From contig CM060950.1 of NCBI GenBank assembly GCA_030765055.1, forward strand, positions 20,438,729-20,502,728: DNA of 64,000 nucleotides, read 5' to 3'. The translations under genes and the position numbers were made by a program. Positions 1-11,916 of this stretch are shown here, piece after piece (positions within the stretch are counted from its first letter, which is position 1; each line of letters starts with the position of its first letter). The notes below the pieces were generated by a model that was not told where the DNA came from, made no database searches, and worked only from the letters and a program-made list of their open reading frames with translations. Source of the DNA: Mantis religiosa. Its lineage: Eukaryota; Arthropoda; Insecta; Mantodea; Mantidae.

Positions 1-165
1 TTTTAAGATGAACACGACAGGATGTTCAAAACGTTAGTTTTGTCTAACACGACAAATCTCGATAGCCAAGATATTAAACATTTAGTAGTGTGTCCTGGCA
101 AGCAGCTTGTCCTTTGAAGACGACCACGACAGGTTGGTCGTAACGTTACTTTTATCTTTTTGCCT
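1..165 (+). repeat. Degenerate copies of a 113-bp hairpin repeat
   Basis: Two imperfect, incomplete units of the family arrayed at 44022-44460. The shared core reads GAAGATGA / GACGACC, a loop containing CACGACAGG, then the complementary arm and AAACGTTA, followed by TTTTRTCTAAC and a CCAAGATATTAAAC segment. The first unit is cut off by the window edge; the second ends near 165, where the similarity stops inside the TTTTATCT stretch. The hairpin is kept although its bases differ: the first copy pairs GAAC with GTTC, the second GACC with GGTC. Function unknown. Confidence 0.75.
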
Positions 166-929
166 TATGCGCGGCAAATTTCAATTGAATGCCATACCGT
201 TAGTGTACAAGTTGCTGAGAACGGTGAGCCCCGTGATAATGTGTGTTGTATCTGTTTGTTAATCACTTTATTCAAGTTTTGTAGTAAATTGAATAATCAT
301 ATATAATAATGACTATAGCCAGATGTTTTAAAATGTATTAATTATAATTCCGCAGTACTTGTATATAACATTTAATCTGTCGACGCGCTATCAAAACGAA
401 ATTTAAAGGTCATACCAGTGCGACCGGAGCAACAAAGTTTTGGTTATGATTCAGAAACTCCTGTACTTCAAATTTCTACTTGCACCTTTTAGGAAAATAG
501 CATATATAAAAATTTCCGCCTCGATTAACACTAGGCAAATAGCTGAAAGTTGTAGGCGCATGGCAGGCATTTATTGAAAACTGTTCTATAGAAACCTTCG
601 TGCAACAATCGGTTCATCCAATAGTATAGCATCGAGATGGTTCGTTTTGGGGAGAAAATATCGTGGCAACCATCCATTTATGAGCTCTACACTCATACGT
701 ATGCTGCTTTATATATATTATAAATAATAATCAATGCACTAACTACATTAACTGAGTTTCTATAAACGAGTTGCTCTCAAACATAAGCTAACTGGAAATG
801 AACTTAGGAACTCTTGCCGCAAACATCACATTAGATACATACTTTGGCTCATCTGTCAGATCTGCCTATACTCTTGATTTTACAATCTCCATCCTTAAGT
901 CACATAGGACAATGTATCAAATCAAGGTG
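166..929. other. No recognisable gene
   Basis: AT-rich sequence with no open frame I recognise and no match to the repeats found elsewhere in the window. Confidence 0.5.
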
Positions 930-2105
930 GAATTGCTGACCGTACAGGTATTTGTGGAAATGCTCCAAGGCCTTTACTACTTCCAGAAACTCTCGCCGGG
1001 TGACACAGTATTTCTTCCCTCCCTTGACTGAAGACGCGCTGGTATATTCTCAGCAGTTGACGAACCTTCTCGTGCTGTTCTGCAGTCAGGTGATCGGTCG
1101 CCCTCTCATATAAGCGTTACAGCTGGGACCCCAGGTGTTTCGTTGGCCGGCTCCCGAGTCTTGTCGATATCAGTCATGATGACCAGGGGCTCGCACATCC
1201 TCATCTCCGTTACGGCCTGGACGTCGTGATCGATATATGCTGGGTTAAGCAGCCTCACTGGCCCCTCTCGACATGGCAGCAATGTTCTTCATTCGCTGTC
1301 CTTCGGGCCGCGCTGGTCCTCAGTGGTAGAGCGCTTGGCACTCACCTAGGCGGCGCGGGTTCGATCCCAGACGACCGCAAAGTGAGACTTGTGATGGACA
1401 ACATGGCGCTTGGGCGGGTTTTCTCCGGGATCTCCGGTTTCCCCCGCCATCGCATTCCACCGGTGCTCCATCTTCATCTCATGCATCATCAGTGTCATCG
1501 CGTGTGGTGCCGTATGTAGTAAAAGCGGGCGTTAAACACTACACATTTCATTTCATTTTCGCTGGCTTTCCAGTCGCGCCGTCACCACCACATAGTTTCT
1601 CGCGGGGACTCATACCTTCCTTCTAGATGATCCTGCAGATTCCAAGGCGTTCTTCGGGTTGCTGCAGTATAACCTCTTCCCCATTGAGCCGGAAGCCCTG
1701 CCCGCCGTCGTCGACCGTCATCTCGTGGCATCTGAGAGCATCCAGTCCCAGTATCACCTCTTCAGCCACCTCCGCGACGAACATTCACTAATGCACGGCA
1801 CTACGTCCCAAGGTCAACTGCAGCAGGGCCTCCCTCTCCACGGGCAGCGTCTCGCCCGATGCCGTCACTAGCTGGTGTCATCGGCTTGGTTTCCTCGATG
1901 GCAAACGCTTTGCCCCGTCACGTCTGCCCCGATGTCTACGAGTACGCGGCACGGCTTCCCTCTGACTCAACCGTCCGCGACATCATCAGTCTACCAAGGT
2001 CGATGACAGTAACAGTGACAGCAGATTACATCATTAGCTCTCGTTAAAATAACACTTCGAGCTGTCTCTCGTTTCACAACAGTTTCACTACTTGCAACTA
2101 ACTCT
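930..2105 (-). mobile_element. Ty3/gypsy pol fragment, copy 1
   Basis: Read on the minus strand, this is a decayed piece of a gypsy-type pol that matches the copy at 16598-17825 nearly end to end. It runs from protease sequence (about 1990 down to 1630) through the spacer before reverse transcriptase and then straight into the RNase H segment near 1030-930. The reverse transcriptase domain itself is missing, with the same junction as copy 2. A SINE interrupts it at 1304-1557. At the high-coordinate end it jumps from protease sequence to a stretch (about 1985-2105) that is also present at 21450-21550 next to copy 2. Many stops; not coding. The element family is inferred from the better preserved copy 2. 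Confidence 0.75.
1304..1557 (+). mobile_element. tRNA-derived SINE (type 2) inserted in gypsy fragment
   Basis: A tRNA-like head has an A-box-like TGGTAGAGCGC near 1324 and a B-box-like GGTTCGATCCC near 1368, followed by about 180 bp of unrelated body that ends in a TTTCATTTCATTT tail. The copy sits inside gypsy sequence that is uninterrupted at 17111-17140. It is bracketed by a near-perfect duplication of the target, TTCGCTGTCCTT at 1292-1303 and TTCGCTGGCTTT at 1558-1569. Such flanking duplications are typical of LINE-mobilised retroposition. Only one copy of this type was noticed in the window. Confidence 0.8.
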
Positions 2106-2365
2106 GTTTACAACTGCCGGTTGGCGTGTCTCAATTGCTTATATATCTCCTGATAATTTCTAAATCATTCTAAAAGAAAAAAGAAAACAAATTATCCCTA
2201 TCAGTCCAGAGGTAACTAGAAATTACTATTTATCTCAGGTTTGGCAGGCCTTTATCTGCATGTTATCTTGTGTGCCGGCACTGGGGTTTCATACTGCCCG
2301 CCTATGAGCCCCCTTTGTCTCAACAAGCCGCGTGATCGTAGATCTGGGTTTGCGACATTGTTTAT

Positions 2366-2580
2366 GTCGATTCAAAATCAAATCCACGTCTCACTGCATT
2401 TGTAGCAATCATCTTTAAGATGTCCCTCACATTTTATGTGATTTCTACAATCCTTAGCTTACACTTTTTCAAAACCACTTACACATATTCTGATGAATTA
2501 AAATACCTATCAATATAGCATCGCATTCTTAAACAAAATATTTCTCAAGCTAAATGATTCATCTTGATGTTTACTGTTTG
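2366..2580 (+). repeat. Leading partial unit of the 4.2-kb array
   Basis: Matches 7425-7670 of unit A, the segment downstream of the RNase H fragment (the part from TCAAAATC..ATCCAC through AGCTAAATGATTCA to TGTTTACTGTTTG). Similarity stops near 2580 and resumes at 3463. Confidence 0.75.
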
Positions 2581-3462
2581 TCAGCTTGATATGGAATTTT
2601 GTTATATTTTTGTAAATAGTATTATATTCGTATATTGGTAAATTATATTCCTAATATACCTTTGGGTGAAATAGGCATCAAAAAAGAAGTTGCATAATAA
2701 ATAAATGAACTACTAATCCACTTGTGGATATGCCATGGTTTGCCAGTATCAAATTTTGAACAACCATTCAGAATGAAGCGGAAACCACAGTCTATCGCCA
2801 AGAAATTGCAGTTATATTGATCGTTTGTCGTGTACATATTAAAGTATTGCATTTTGACTAAATCTTTAAGGGATATTTCAGGAAAAAGCAATTACCAACT
2901 TTAACTCTTGCATTAAGATAATATAGTTTTTGGAGTTTGGCTAGTAGACTTCCTCAGCGACAGTGAACACATATGACCGCTATTTAGTATTTATTCGAAA
3001 TCTTGGTTATGAGTCATATTGTCCGCAAGCAACAACGCATCAAAATAGAATCTTCTACATACAATTTTTGGCATTAGATAGGCACTAAAAATTTATTTTG
3101 TATACACTTTCGGAACCAAATCTGATTAAAGTTCTCCTACAAATCCCCCATACCAAAATATCGCTTTAATGGACCCTTAACACTCCTTTTTGTATTCCGT
3201 TTCTACCCCGCCTTTAATTCCAATGGTTAAAGCGGCTGCCGTTCTCCTTTGGAATATTTCGAAGTGTTTAACTCGTATTCGTTGGGTTCAATCATTAGAT
3301 CACGCATACATTCACACTCTCATTCATACTTCCAAACTCGAGAAGATGAGGATTTACTTTGGTCGGAGGAAAATTCACATCCCCACGGCCGGGAATCGAA
3401 ACCGAGACGCCTATCACGCTACGCATTTATACTTCTTTAAGCATTCAAGAATCTCCTGATTT
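2581..3462. other. ~880-bp insertion interrupting the array
   Basis: This stretch has no counterpart at the equivalent point of the other units (7670-7694, 11890-11917), so it is an insertion or replacement. It contains a possible tRNA-like B box on the minus strand near 3390-3400 (GGTTTCGATTCCCGG when read in reverse complement), hinting that part of it is a SINE. No gene recognised. Confidence 0.5.
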
Positions 3463-6330
3463 TAGTCACCCACATTACCAATATGAGTCACTGTAATTCC
3501 TGTATGTTCTGTACAGGAAGCACCAGCACTGCTCTGGTACTGTCTCTAACTATGGGGATGAAAATAAGAATTTGTTCAACAGAAATTTCCATATCTGTTC
3601 AATGTGATCTTCTTGTGTTCGGCTTAATCCTGTTTGTGTTCTGCAAATTATCATCTCGGTGAGTCTTTCACGAAATACATAACGAATACTGGGCTTATGT
3701 TGAATGTCAGTAATTAAACTGTAAATTACTAAACATTTAAGTATTAAAATCCAATGTAATATCCGCAATTACATCATCCCGGGTGTTGCGGAAGGCGTAT
3801 CGCTGCAAATCCCTTGCGAATTTTCTTATCTCAAAGAAAACACAAATATATAAATTAGATCGTCAGTAAGACAAACCCGTCGTTTAAATGCTCTTTTAGT
3901 ATCAATGTTAACCACTTATGGTCAGTATTGCCTTTCATCGAAATTTTAATAAACGTGCAGAGTTTTAGGACCCTGCAGCAAGATGGAAAGATCTTCAGAG
4001 AAAGGTCAGGGAATCTAACTCACTAGAAGAGCACAAAGAAGTCGTTGCTGAAATCGCAAACTTCGTAAGTAAGTTCATGTTGCAACGACTCGACAATGTG
4101 CTTACTAGAGCAGCTTCTACACAAAATAAAACAATTCATAACGGTTTTCTTTCATAAAATATTACTAAATGATTTTATTGAAATAGCTGATTTTAACAAT
4201 GGTATTGCTATTTTACTCAATATGTTCGAAATCTTTTGATAAGCGGAAATCCGTTTGGAGACAATCTGGTGTCACAGAAAGTATTTACAGATACAGATAC
4301 TTGTTTGTTTGTATATATATATGGAACCGTGAAATTACGAGTTCTCGCCCTGGCAAAGCTTAAAAGATGCCGAATTCTTAAATGAATACGAACAGAAAAA
4401 AAGACAAAAAAGGGTTTGCGTATACGTTATCTCTACTACTATAGGTACACGGTACCGTGAATAATATTTTGTTGAAGTAACAACAGAGTGCCATGCGAAT
4501 GAAATTCAAAACATTTTTAAAAGAACGACACTGAGCAGGTAGCGAATCTTGTATAAGGGGATATTAAACCTCAAAAGTGAGGTGTAAATAAACCGTGGCA
4601 AATAACATTTCGAAATCATGTTCAACTCAATGAATGAGAAGTGTTTCTAACTTTTAATATATTTTACAGCACTAAGAAAAAACACTGAATTGAGCAGGAA
4701 CACTCAGTCCAAAATAAGTATGTCGTAGATTCGTAATACTAGCTATTTATACAAAATAACAGTTTAGAAGTCTTCTAATAAAACAGCCCGACTTTAAGTG
4801 GTCTACGATTTTTTCTGGGTCAAATGCCGAGAGTTATACTTAGTTTTAGGCACTTCCTTTCCCATACACAATTTTTATTCGTTCAGTATTTTCCCATTAT
4901 AAATTAAGAATGATCTGTACCTTAACGTCACAAGCTATAATTAAAACTAAAACATATAAAATAACATAATTACAATTTGATACAGAAACTTATGTAAAAC
5001 TGCAAATATTTATCTAAGCTATAAGATATTACAATTAGAGCCATCTGTTGGCAACAGCGCCTGATAGATGAAAACATTGTGCCTCCTACCGGGCAATCCA
5101 TATATCTAGGTGAGCGTCTGCTTTCTATATTTTGACTGACATTGAGTGTATTATATTCACGATACCTCCTCAACTCACCTTTTACAAAGGTTTAGTTACC
5201 GTTAAGTGTGCTGCTGCAGGGTTATGAGATATACCGTTCATGTACACGAAAACACACATGCAGCAGTGTTTGTAAGTTCCTTTGGAGGTATCAGAGTTTA
5301 CCCAGGGGTGCCCTCTCCAAAGTCTGGCTGGGTGACAGTACCTACTTAGACATCTGCCATTTTCATAAAGATTGTGAGAAAAATATATGTAAATTTAATG
5401 TATTGCAAAGCTTTTCATATATTAAGGAGAGAATGTGCAAGTTTCTCTCCTTCAAGTCGCTTGGAAATGGTGTATTGGGATCCAGTTCTGCAGTTTGAGC
5501 AAAATTATTTTTCAATTTTGCTGCGCACCTGCAAACCCTGACTTTTTTCTAAAAGTCTTTCTTTTGACTTGCAGCGGTCTCACGGCCTACATTTTCGCTG
5601 AATCCGTGAAGTTAAATTCCCTTATTTATAATAACGCCTAGCAGCGGATGTATATCTACGTGAAACATGCATTCCAATAAACTAATAAAGCTATATTCAT
5701 CCACTTTGATATTTCCTAGGAACCTACACAATTAACAAACTTCGGTGCTTCGTGGTTATCCATAAAAGGAGTCTACCACTGGGCTCCACAGACTCAAGTG
5801 TGTACCTTTCATTCCTAATGTAAACAACTACACAGGTACAGAGAAGATTAGGATATCATTACGGAGGTGATACGGTACGTAGGCGACCACGCTGGTCCCA
5901 TTGTTCTTATGAACCCAAGTGGGGGGCACATTGCCCCGGGAGGAAGGTTGAGGATAAGCAGACAAAGGGCGGCCGACGCAAGGAGCCACTACAGTACAGA
6001 TACAGATTCAGAATACATAATTGTTCTTGAAGTATCTATAGAGAGTCACAGCGATGAAATTCCTGGCATTGAGTGAGCACTGCAGCTTGTGTAACTGCAA
6101 ATTTAATCCCAAAACACATCAGTAAGCAAATCGTAAGAAATCAGGTTTAGGAATCGTGTACTTCCCTCACATAAAAATATGTGAGGTTTTCCTGCAGAAG
6201 CTAAGCTGAGAAGTTCGTGTTGTTCTTGTAAGATTTATGGGAAGATAAAGGAAAAATATTCCCAAATATTTACTATTACTATTATTATAACAGTTACTGT
6301 TATTACTATTACTATTATGATTGTTATTAT

Positions 6331-6386
6331 TCGACCTCTTGAACGTGAGGAAGACATGCTACCACCACGCTACTGAAGCTACCAGA
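6331..6386 (-). mobile_element. SINE type 1 head fragment in unit A
   Basis: In reverse complement this matches the tRNA-like head of the SINEs at 36622 and 57310 (the stretch from GGTAGCTTCAG through ACGTTCAAGAGG). Only about 55 bp are present, and the same fragment sits at the same place in unit B, so it predates duplication of the unit. Confidence 0.6.
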
Positions 6387-6794
6387 ATGTTAATCACAAT
6401 TACCGTAAAATGGGTGGCTGGTTGTAACACTTATGAGCGCAGCCGCAGTAAGGGCGCTCTAATTTGCTTACAGTTCCGCAAACAATTCCGCTTCTGTTCC
6501 GCAGAGAGGCACTATGGTTTGAAAGAGACACACTAGTCAAGTATGACGTCATTCTTCATCAATCGGAGTGTGGGAAACAAAATAGCAAACAAAAATGAAC
6601 ACCGTCTAATTTAACTGCAGGAATTATGGCTAGTGTTATAACTGCTACTGTTACTATTAACCTACCATTAATAATACCACAACTACTAATCTACAACATA
6701 TTTCACACCTGAAACATGAACAACCAGTTAAGCAAGCTTCTCATCCAGCCACCTGTGTCTCTAGTCTTCTTGAAGATTGTGCAGCAGAATACCA

Positions 6795-7560
6795 CCAGTA
6801 CTCCATATACACAGATAGCTCTCGGAGAGTTGAAGGGCTTAGTAAAAATGATAAATTAGGATGTGCGTTTGTAGTATACTCTCGCTCCATAGAATATCAT
6901 TCTACCATGTTCAGACTTGCCAAGGTGTGTTCAGTTTTTCAAGTTGAATTTTTAGCAATTCGTGAAGCAGTGAAGCAGTGCAACAGCTTACAATGTACTG
7001 CTCGCCTTTACAGTTACTTACAAGCAGCAATTGCAGCTTTGAAAATACCAGAAACCGAAGTCCAATGCAGCAGAGGTAATAAGTCAATTATTATGTGATT
7101 AACATTTATGTATTTCATGGGTCAGAGGGCACGTTTGGAAAGCCGGAAACGAAGGTGCACATCAGCTTGCAAAGATAGCTGCGACCTCAAATCTGCCAGA
7201 GCCTTACACTCTTTCCCATATTTCTTACGTGAGGCAAATATTAAAGGAGATTATCATCAACGACAGGAAGGAATGCTGGTTAAAAAGTGATTGTGGAACT
7301 TCGACTAAGGATTTATATTTCTCAACAGCTTCTGACAGACATAAATGTTAATTCGTTAATCCTATCCATGTCCTCACTCAATACTTTAATGGACATGGCC
7401 AACTTTCAGCTTACTGATTTCAATTCAAAATCGAATCCACATCTCATTGAATTTGTGGGAAACATCTTTAAGATGTCCCTCACATTCTATTTGGTTGCCC
7501 TTTTTTTGTTATGAAAGATACGAACTTGAATTATTGCTTCAATCCTTAGGTTACTCTTTC
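6795..7560 (+). pseudogene. Non-LTR retrotransposon RNase H remnant (unit A)
   Basis: Homologous to the open copy at 10884-11540. Visible pieces are IYTDSS (TDG motif with G changed to S), VEFLAIREAV with the glutamate kept, SYLQAAIAAL where an aspartate is expected before QAA, and GHVWKAGNEGAHQLAK in a shifted frame. A small deletion near 7045 and a TAA near 7100 break the frame. The distal Cys/His tail typical of LINE ORF2 ends (CxC..H..C) is only partly kept. No function expected. Confidence 0.8.
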
Positions 7561-10558
7561 TCAAAACCACTTACACATATTCCTATGATTTGCAAAACAT
7601 ATGAATACCCCATTGCTTTCTTAAACATAATATTTCCTAAGCTAAATGATTCACATTGATGTTTACTGTTTGCACTCAATATTATCCTAAAGTTAGTCAC
7701 CACACATTACCACTATGAGTCACTGTAATTCCTGCATGTTCAGTAAAGGTACCACCAGCTCTGATTTGGAACGGTCTATAACTATGGGATAAAAATAAGA
7801 ATATTTTCAACAGGAATGTCCAGATCTGTTCAATGTGATCTTCTTGTGTTCAGCTTAATCCTGTTTGTGTACTGCAAATTCCTTTCTAGGTGAGTCTTTC
7901 GAGAAATACATAACGAATACTTGGCTTACGTTGGGTGTCAGTAATTAAACTGTAAATTACTAAACATTTAAGTATTAAAATCCAATGTAATATCCGCAAT
8001 TACATCATAGCTGGGGGTTGCTGAAAGCTGACCTCTGCAACAACCTTGCGACGTTTATTATCTCAAAGTAAATACAGATAAAATAAATTAGATCGTCAGA
8101 AAGACAAACCAGTCGTTGTAATCCTCCTTTAGTATCATTGCTAACCACTTATGTTCAGTATTGCCTTTCAGCAAAAACTGTCACCACAATTTCACTAAAA
8201 GTGCAGAGTTTTAGGACCCTGTACTAAGAAGCAAAGATCTTCTGAGACAGGTCAGGTAATCTAATTAAACAGAAAAACCCAAAGAAGGCGTTGCTGAAAT
8301 TGCAAGCTTTGTACGTAAGTTGCATGTTGCAACGATTCGACAATTTGTTTTTGTATCATTCTCTACACTAAAATAAAACAATTCATTTCGGTTCTATTTT
8401 ATAGAATATTGCAAAATGATTTTATTAAAATAGCTGATTTTAACAAAGTTATTGCATTCTATGCAAAAGTTCGACATCGTTTGATAAACGAAAATCCGTT
8501 TGGAGACAATGTTTTGTCACAAAAAGAATTAACAAATTCAGATACCTGTTTGTTTATATATGGAACCGTGAAATTACGTGTTCTCTCCCTGTCCACACTT
8601 AAAAGATGCAGAACTTTTAAATGAATACGAATCGAAAATAAAGACTAAAGAGAGTTTGCGTATACGTTATCTCTACTACTATAGGTACACGGTACCCTCA
8701 ATAATAATTTGTTGAAGTAAGAACAGAGTGCAATCCAATTTAAGTTCAGAATATGTTTAAAAGAACGAACCTGAGAAGGTAGCGAAACTTGTATAAGTGG
8801 ATATTAAAACTCAAAAGTGATGAGTAAATCAACCGTGGCAAATAACATTTCGAAATGATATTCATCTCAAGGAATGAGAAGAGTTTCTTAGTTTTAATAT
8901 ATTTTACAGCATTAAGACATAACACTGAAATGAGGAGGAACACTCATTCAAATATAATTATGTCTCAGAATCTTATTGTTAGCAATTTCTTCAAAATAAC
9001 TGCTTACAATTCTTTTCACAAATCCTGGGTGCATTTCAGCGGTCTACGATTTTCTCTGGCTCAAATGCCCATAGATATACTTACTTATAGGCACTTCCAT
9101 TCCCATACACAATTATTTGTCCGTTCAGTATTCTCTCAATTTCCACTAAAAATGGTCTGTTCCTTCACGTCACAAGCTATAATTACAACTAAAACAAAAA
9201 ATAACATAGTTATAATTTGATACAAAATATTATGTATAACTACAAAGATTTATCCAAGCTATAAGATATTACAGGTAGAGCCATCTATTGGCAACAGGGC
9301 CTGATAGATGAAAACATGATGCCTCCTACCGGGCAATCCATATAATTAGTTGATCGTCTGCTTTCTATATTTTGACTGACATTGAGTGTATTATATTCAC
9401 GATTACTTCTCAACGCTCTGTTTACAAAGGTATAATTACTGTTAAGTGTGCTGCTGCAGGGTTATGAGATATACTGTTCTTGTACACGAAAACACACATG
9501 CAGGAGTGTTTGTAAGTTTCTTTGATGGTATCAGAGTTTCGCAAAAGTTGCCCTCTCCAAAGTCTGGCTGGGTGACCGTACCTACTTAGACATCTGCCAT
9601 TTTAATAAAGATCGGGAGAAGAATATATGTAAATTTAATGTGTTGCAAAACTTGTGATATATTAAGGAGAGAATGTGCAAGTTTCTCTCCTTCAAGTAGC
9701 TTGGAAATGGTGTACTGTGTTCCAATTCTGCAATTTAAGCAAAATTGGTTTTTCAATTTTGCTGCTCACCTGCACACCCTAACTGTTTTCTAAAAGTCTT
9801 TCTTTTGACTTGCAGCAGTCTCACGGCCTGCATTTTCGCTGAACCTGTGAAATCACATTCCAATATTTATAATAACGCCTAGCAGCGGATGTATATCTAC
9901 GGGAAGCATGCATTCCAAAAAACTAAAAAGCTATATTCATCCACTTCGATATTTCCTAGGAACATACACAATTAACAAACTTCGGTGCTTCGTGGTTATC
10001 CTTAAAAGAATCTACCACTTGGCTCCATATACTCAAGCCTGTACCTTTCATGCCTAATGTAAACAACTACTCGGGTACAGAGAAGATTAGGATATCATTA
10101 CGGAGGTGATTCGGTACGTAGGCGCCACGCTGGGCCAATTGCTCCTACGAACCCAAGTGAGGAGCATATTGCCCCGGGAGGAAGGATGAGGTTAAGCAGA
10201 CAAAGGGCGGCCGACGCAAGGAGCCACGACAGTACAGATACAGATTCCAAATACATAATTGTTCTTGAAGTATCTATAGAGTGTCAAGAGCGATGAAATT
10301 CCTGGCATTGAGTGAGCACTGCAGCTTGTGTAACTCCAAATTTAATCCCAAACGCATCAGTAAGCCAATCGTAAGAAATCAGGTTTGGAAAACGTGTACT
10401 TGCCGCACATAAAATTATGTGAGGTTTTCCTGCAGAAATTAAGCTGAGAAGTTCGTGTTGTTGTTTTAAAATTTATGAGAAAATAAAGGAAAAACATTCC
10501 CAAATATTTACCATTACTATTATTACAGTTACTATTATTACTATTATGATTCTTATTA

Positions 10559-10614
10559 TTCAACCTCTTGAACGTGAGGCAGACATGCTACCACCACGCT
10601 ACCGAGGCTACCAG
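10559..10614 (-). mobile_element. SINE type 1 head fragment in unit B
   Basis: Counterpart of the fragment at 6331-6386, slightly closer to the intact SINE head (reverse complement contains GCCTCGGTAGCG-like and ACGTTCAAGAGG segments). Confidence 0.6.
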
Positions 10615-10883
10615 AATGGTAATCACAATTACCGTAATATGGTGGCTGGTTGTAATACTTATGAGCGCAGCCACAGTAAGGGCGCTCTAATTTGCTTACA
10701 GTTCCGCAAACAATACCGCTTCTTCTCCGCAGAGAGGCACTATGGTTTGAAACAGACTCACTAGTCAAATATGACGTCATTCTTCATCAATCGGAGTGTG
10801 GGAAATAGCAAACAAAAATGAACACCGTCTAATTTAACTGCAGGAATTATGGCTAGTGTTTTTACTGCTACTATTACTATTAA

Positions 10884-11540
10884 CCTACCATTAATAATAC
10901 CACAACTACTAATCTACAACATATTTCACACCTGCAACATGAACAACCAGTTAAGCAAGCTTCTCATCCAGCTACCTGTGTCTCTAATCTTCTTGAAGAT
11001 TTTGCAGCAGAACACCACCAGTACCCCATATACACAGATGGCTCTCGGATAGTTGAAGGGCTTAGTACAAATGATAAATTAGGATGTGCGTTTGTAGTAT
11101 TCTCTCGCTCCATAGAATGTCATTCTACCATGTTCAGACTTGAAAAGGTGTGTTCAACTTTTCAAGTTGAATTATTAGCAATTCGTGAAGCAGTGAAGTG
11201 GTGCAACAACTTACAATGTACTGCTTGCCTTTACAGTTACTTACAAGCAGCAATTGCAGCTTTGAAAGATACCAGAAACAGAAGTCCTTTTGCAGCTGAA
11301 GTAATAAGTCAATTATTATGTGATTCTCATCTATGCATTTCATGGGTCAGAGGGCACGTTTTGAAAGCCGGAAATGAAGGTGCACATAAGCTTGCAAAGA
11401 GAGCTGCGTCTTCAAATCTGCCAGAGCCATACACTCTTTCCCATATTTCTTATGTGAGGCAAACATTAAAGGAGATTATCACCAACGACTGGAAGGAATG
11501 CTGGTTAAAAAGTGATTGTGGAACTTCGACTAAGGATTAA
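10884..11540 (+). CDS. Non-LTR retrotransposon RNase H fragment, open but catalytically altered
   Basis: Open for 218 codons from just after a TAA at 10881 to a TAA at 11538, with no credible start codon, so it is an internal piece of a longer ORF2. The RNase H fold can be followed by motifs: IYTDGS (first aspartate kept), VELLAIREAVKW (glutamate kept), SYLQAAIAALKDTRNRSP, WVRGHVLKAGNEGAHKLAKR. In active enzymes of the R1/I/Jockey-like LINE groups the third motif is usually SDSQAA and the last NExADxLAK; here the aspartates are tyrosine and histidine. After the stop the sequence continues as the usual LINE tail, HGQFSAYLFRFK then CICGK..H..C, to about 11740. Probably not functional; kept open by chance or by recent homogenisation. 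Clade assignment within RNase H-bearing LINEs is not settled. Confidence 0.8.
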   Translation, partial: PTINNTTTTNLQHISHLQHEQPVKQASHPATCVSNLLEDFAAEHHQYPIYTDGSRIVEGLSTNDKLGCAFVVFSRSIECHSTMFRLEKVCSTFQVELLAIREAVKWCNNLQCTACLYSYLQAAIAALKDTRNRSPFAAEVISQLLCDSHLCISWVRGHVLKAGNEGAHKLAKRAASSNLPEPYTLSHISYVRQTLKEIITNDWKECWLKSDCGTSTKD

Positions 11541-11916
11541 TATTTCTCAACAGTTTCTGACAGACATAAACGTAAATTCGTCGTCCTATCTATGTTCTCA
11601 CTCAATTCTTAAATGGACATGGCCAATTTTCAGCTTACTTATTTCGATTCAAAATCGAATCCACATCGCATTGTATTTGTGGCAAACATCTTCAAGATGC
11701 CCCTCACATTCTATTTGGTTGCCCTTTTTTGTTATGGAAGATACAAACTTGAATTATTGCTTCAATCTTTAGGTTACTCTTTCTCAAAACCACTTACACA
11801 TATTCAAACGATTTGCAAAACTTATCAATACCTAATTGCTTTCTTAAGCATAATAGTTCCTAAGCTAAATAATTGACATTGATGTTTACTGTTTACACTC
11901 AATATTATCCTAATAT

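Larger units (their letters stand above)
3463..7693 (+). repeat. Array unit A (full length)
   Basis: A 4231-bp unit. In order it holds about 1.5 kb of AT-rich sequence with the GGTACACGGTACC palindrome, the ATAAGATATTAC..GCCATCTGTTGGCAACAGCGCC motif at 5021-5061, a stretch ending in TACGGAGGTGAT..CGGTACGTAGGCG near 5860, a TAT/TAC simple repeat at about 6265-6325, a minus-strand SINE head fragment near 6331-6386, and the RNase H remnant at about 6795-7560. Confidence 0.85.
7694..11916 (+). repeat. Array unit B (full length)
   Basis: A 4223-bp unit collinear with unit A over its whole length. It includes the ATAAGATATTAC motif at 9261, the TTA/TAC simple repeat near 10510-10560, the SINE head fragment at 10559-10614, and the best preserved RNase H frame at 10884-11540. 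Confidence 0.85.

Noticed and set aside
5867..6076. 69-codon frame repeated in two array units
   Set aside because: The frame is not kept in unit B and has no recognisable motif.
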